Below, one piece after another: positions 6,280 through 6,325 of a DNA stretch of 6,325 nt. Both the position numbers and the translations under genes were made by a program. The notes under the pieces are model-generated. The model worked only from the letters and a program-made list of their open reading frames with translations. It was not told the origin of the DNA and did no database searches. Every line of letters starts with the position of its first letter. The first letter of the stretch is position 1. This DNA comes from an uncultured Lachnospiraceae bacterium (GTDB lineage Bacteria > Bacillota > Clostridia > Lachnospirales > Lachnospiraceae): positions 1 to 6,325 of the forward strand of contig CACZTA010000277.1 in assembly GCA_902783935.1 (NCBI GenBank). Reading direction: 5' to 3'.

Positions 6280-6325
6280 TTAAACATTGTACCTTGTCTT
6301 GATCGTAATCTCCGTATAGAGCGGC
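6280..6325 (-). CDS. Possible C-terminal end of an upstream gene (partial)
   Basis: Reading the - strand from the right edge, one frame gives PLYTEITIKTRYNV and then TAA (6282-6280). The beta-strand-like ending would suit the C-terminus of a sugar-responsive regulator or binding protein, but 14 residues are too few to identify a family. A competing frame stays open for 23 codons, down to a TAG at 6256-6254. If real, this gene would be co-directional with iolG and lie just upstream of its operator region. Offered as a lead only. Confidence 0.25.
   Translation of the reverse strand, partial: PLYTEITIKTRYNV

Noticed and set aside
5465..6283. A 272-codon + strand open frame opposite iolG
   Set aside because: It covers the catalytic part of iolG and its promoter on the other strand; its predicted peptide has no recognisable motif.

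Overview
The window looks like a chromosomal stretch from a Gram-positive anaerobe of the Clostridia, with Lachnospiraceae-type bacteria the best guess. The pointers are strong AGGAGG ribosome binding sites, Bacillus-like inositol enzymes, and a mix of MntP, CobT and PsuG that is common in gut Firmicutes. This is inference from gene content; there is no rRNA or other phylogenetic marker here. No mobile element, tRNA, rRNA or CRISPR array was seen.

Layout, left to right. (1) The end of psuG (pseudouridine-5'-phosphate glycosidase) on the + strand enters from the left edge and stops at 178. (2) Facing it on the - strand is a tightly spaced three-gene unit, transcribed right to left: an Lhr-like superfamily 2 helicase (4047 to 1816), mntP manganese efflux pump (1803 to 1234) and cobT (1224 to 145). 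Gaps between these genes are 12 and 9 nt, and the mntP stop codon lies inside the cobT ribosome binding site. The cobT and psuG coding ends overlap tail to tail by 34 nt. (3) Between 4048 and 4147 lie a strong intrinsic terminator for the upstream operon and a perfect 19-bp palindrome that touches the helicase ribosome binding site. (4) Upstream is a two-gene operon, iolG (6073 to 5066, inositol 2-dehydrogenase) then an iolI-like keto-inositol isomerase (5014 to 4148). (5) From 6074 to 6325 is the iolG control region: a good extended -10 promoter, a ~107-nt leader with a potential hairpin, and a 12/13 inverted repeat straddling the promoter with a third half-site upstream. The last ~46 bases may hold the end of another - strand gene.

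How the genes work together: IolG and IolI are sequential inositol enzymes. IolG oxidises inositol to a keto-inositol, IolI moves the ketone, and IolG can reduce the product, so the pair alone could interconvert inositol isomers. The helicase, mntP and cobT are probably co-transcribed but share no obvious pathway. The strongest leads are the iolG operator layout, the stand-alone iolG-iolI pair with a diverged IolI, and the helicase-mntP-cobT unit with its palindrome. No wholly new multi-gene system is evident; most of the window is recognisable metabolism.
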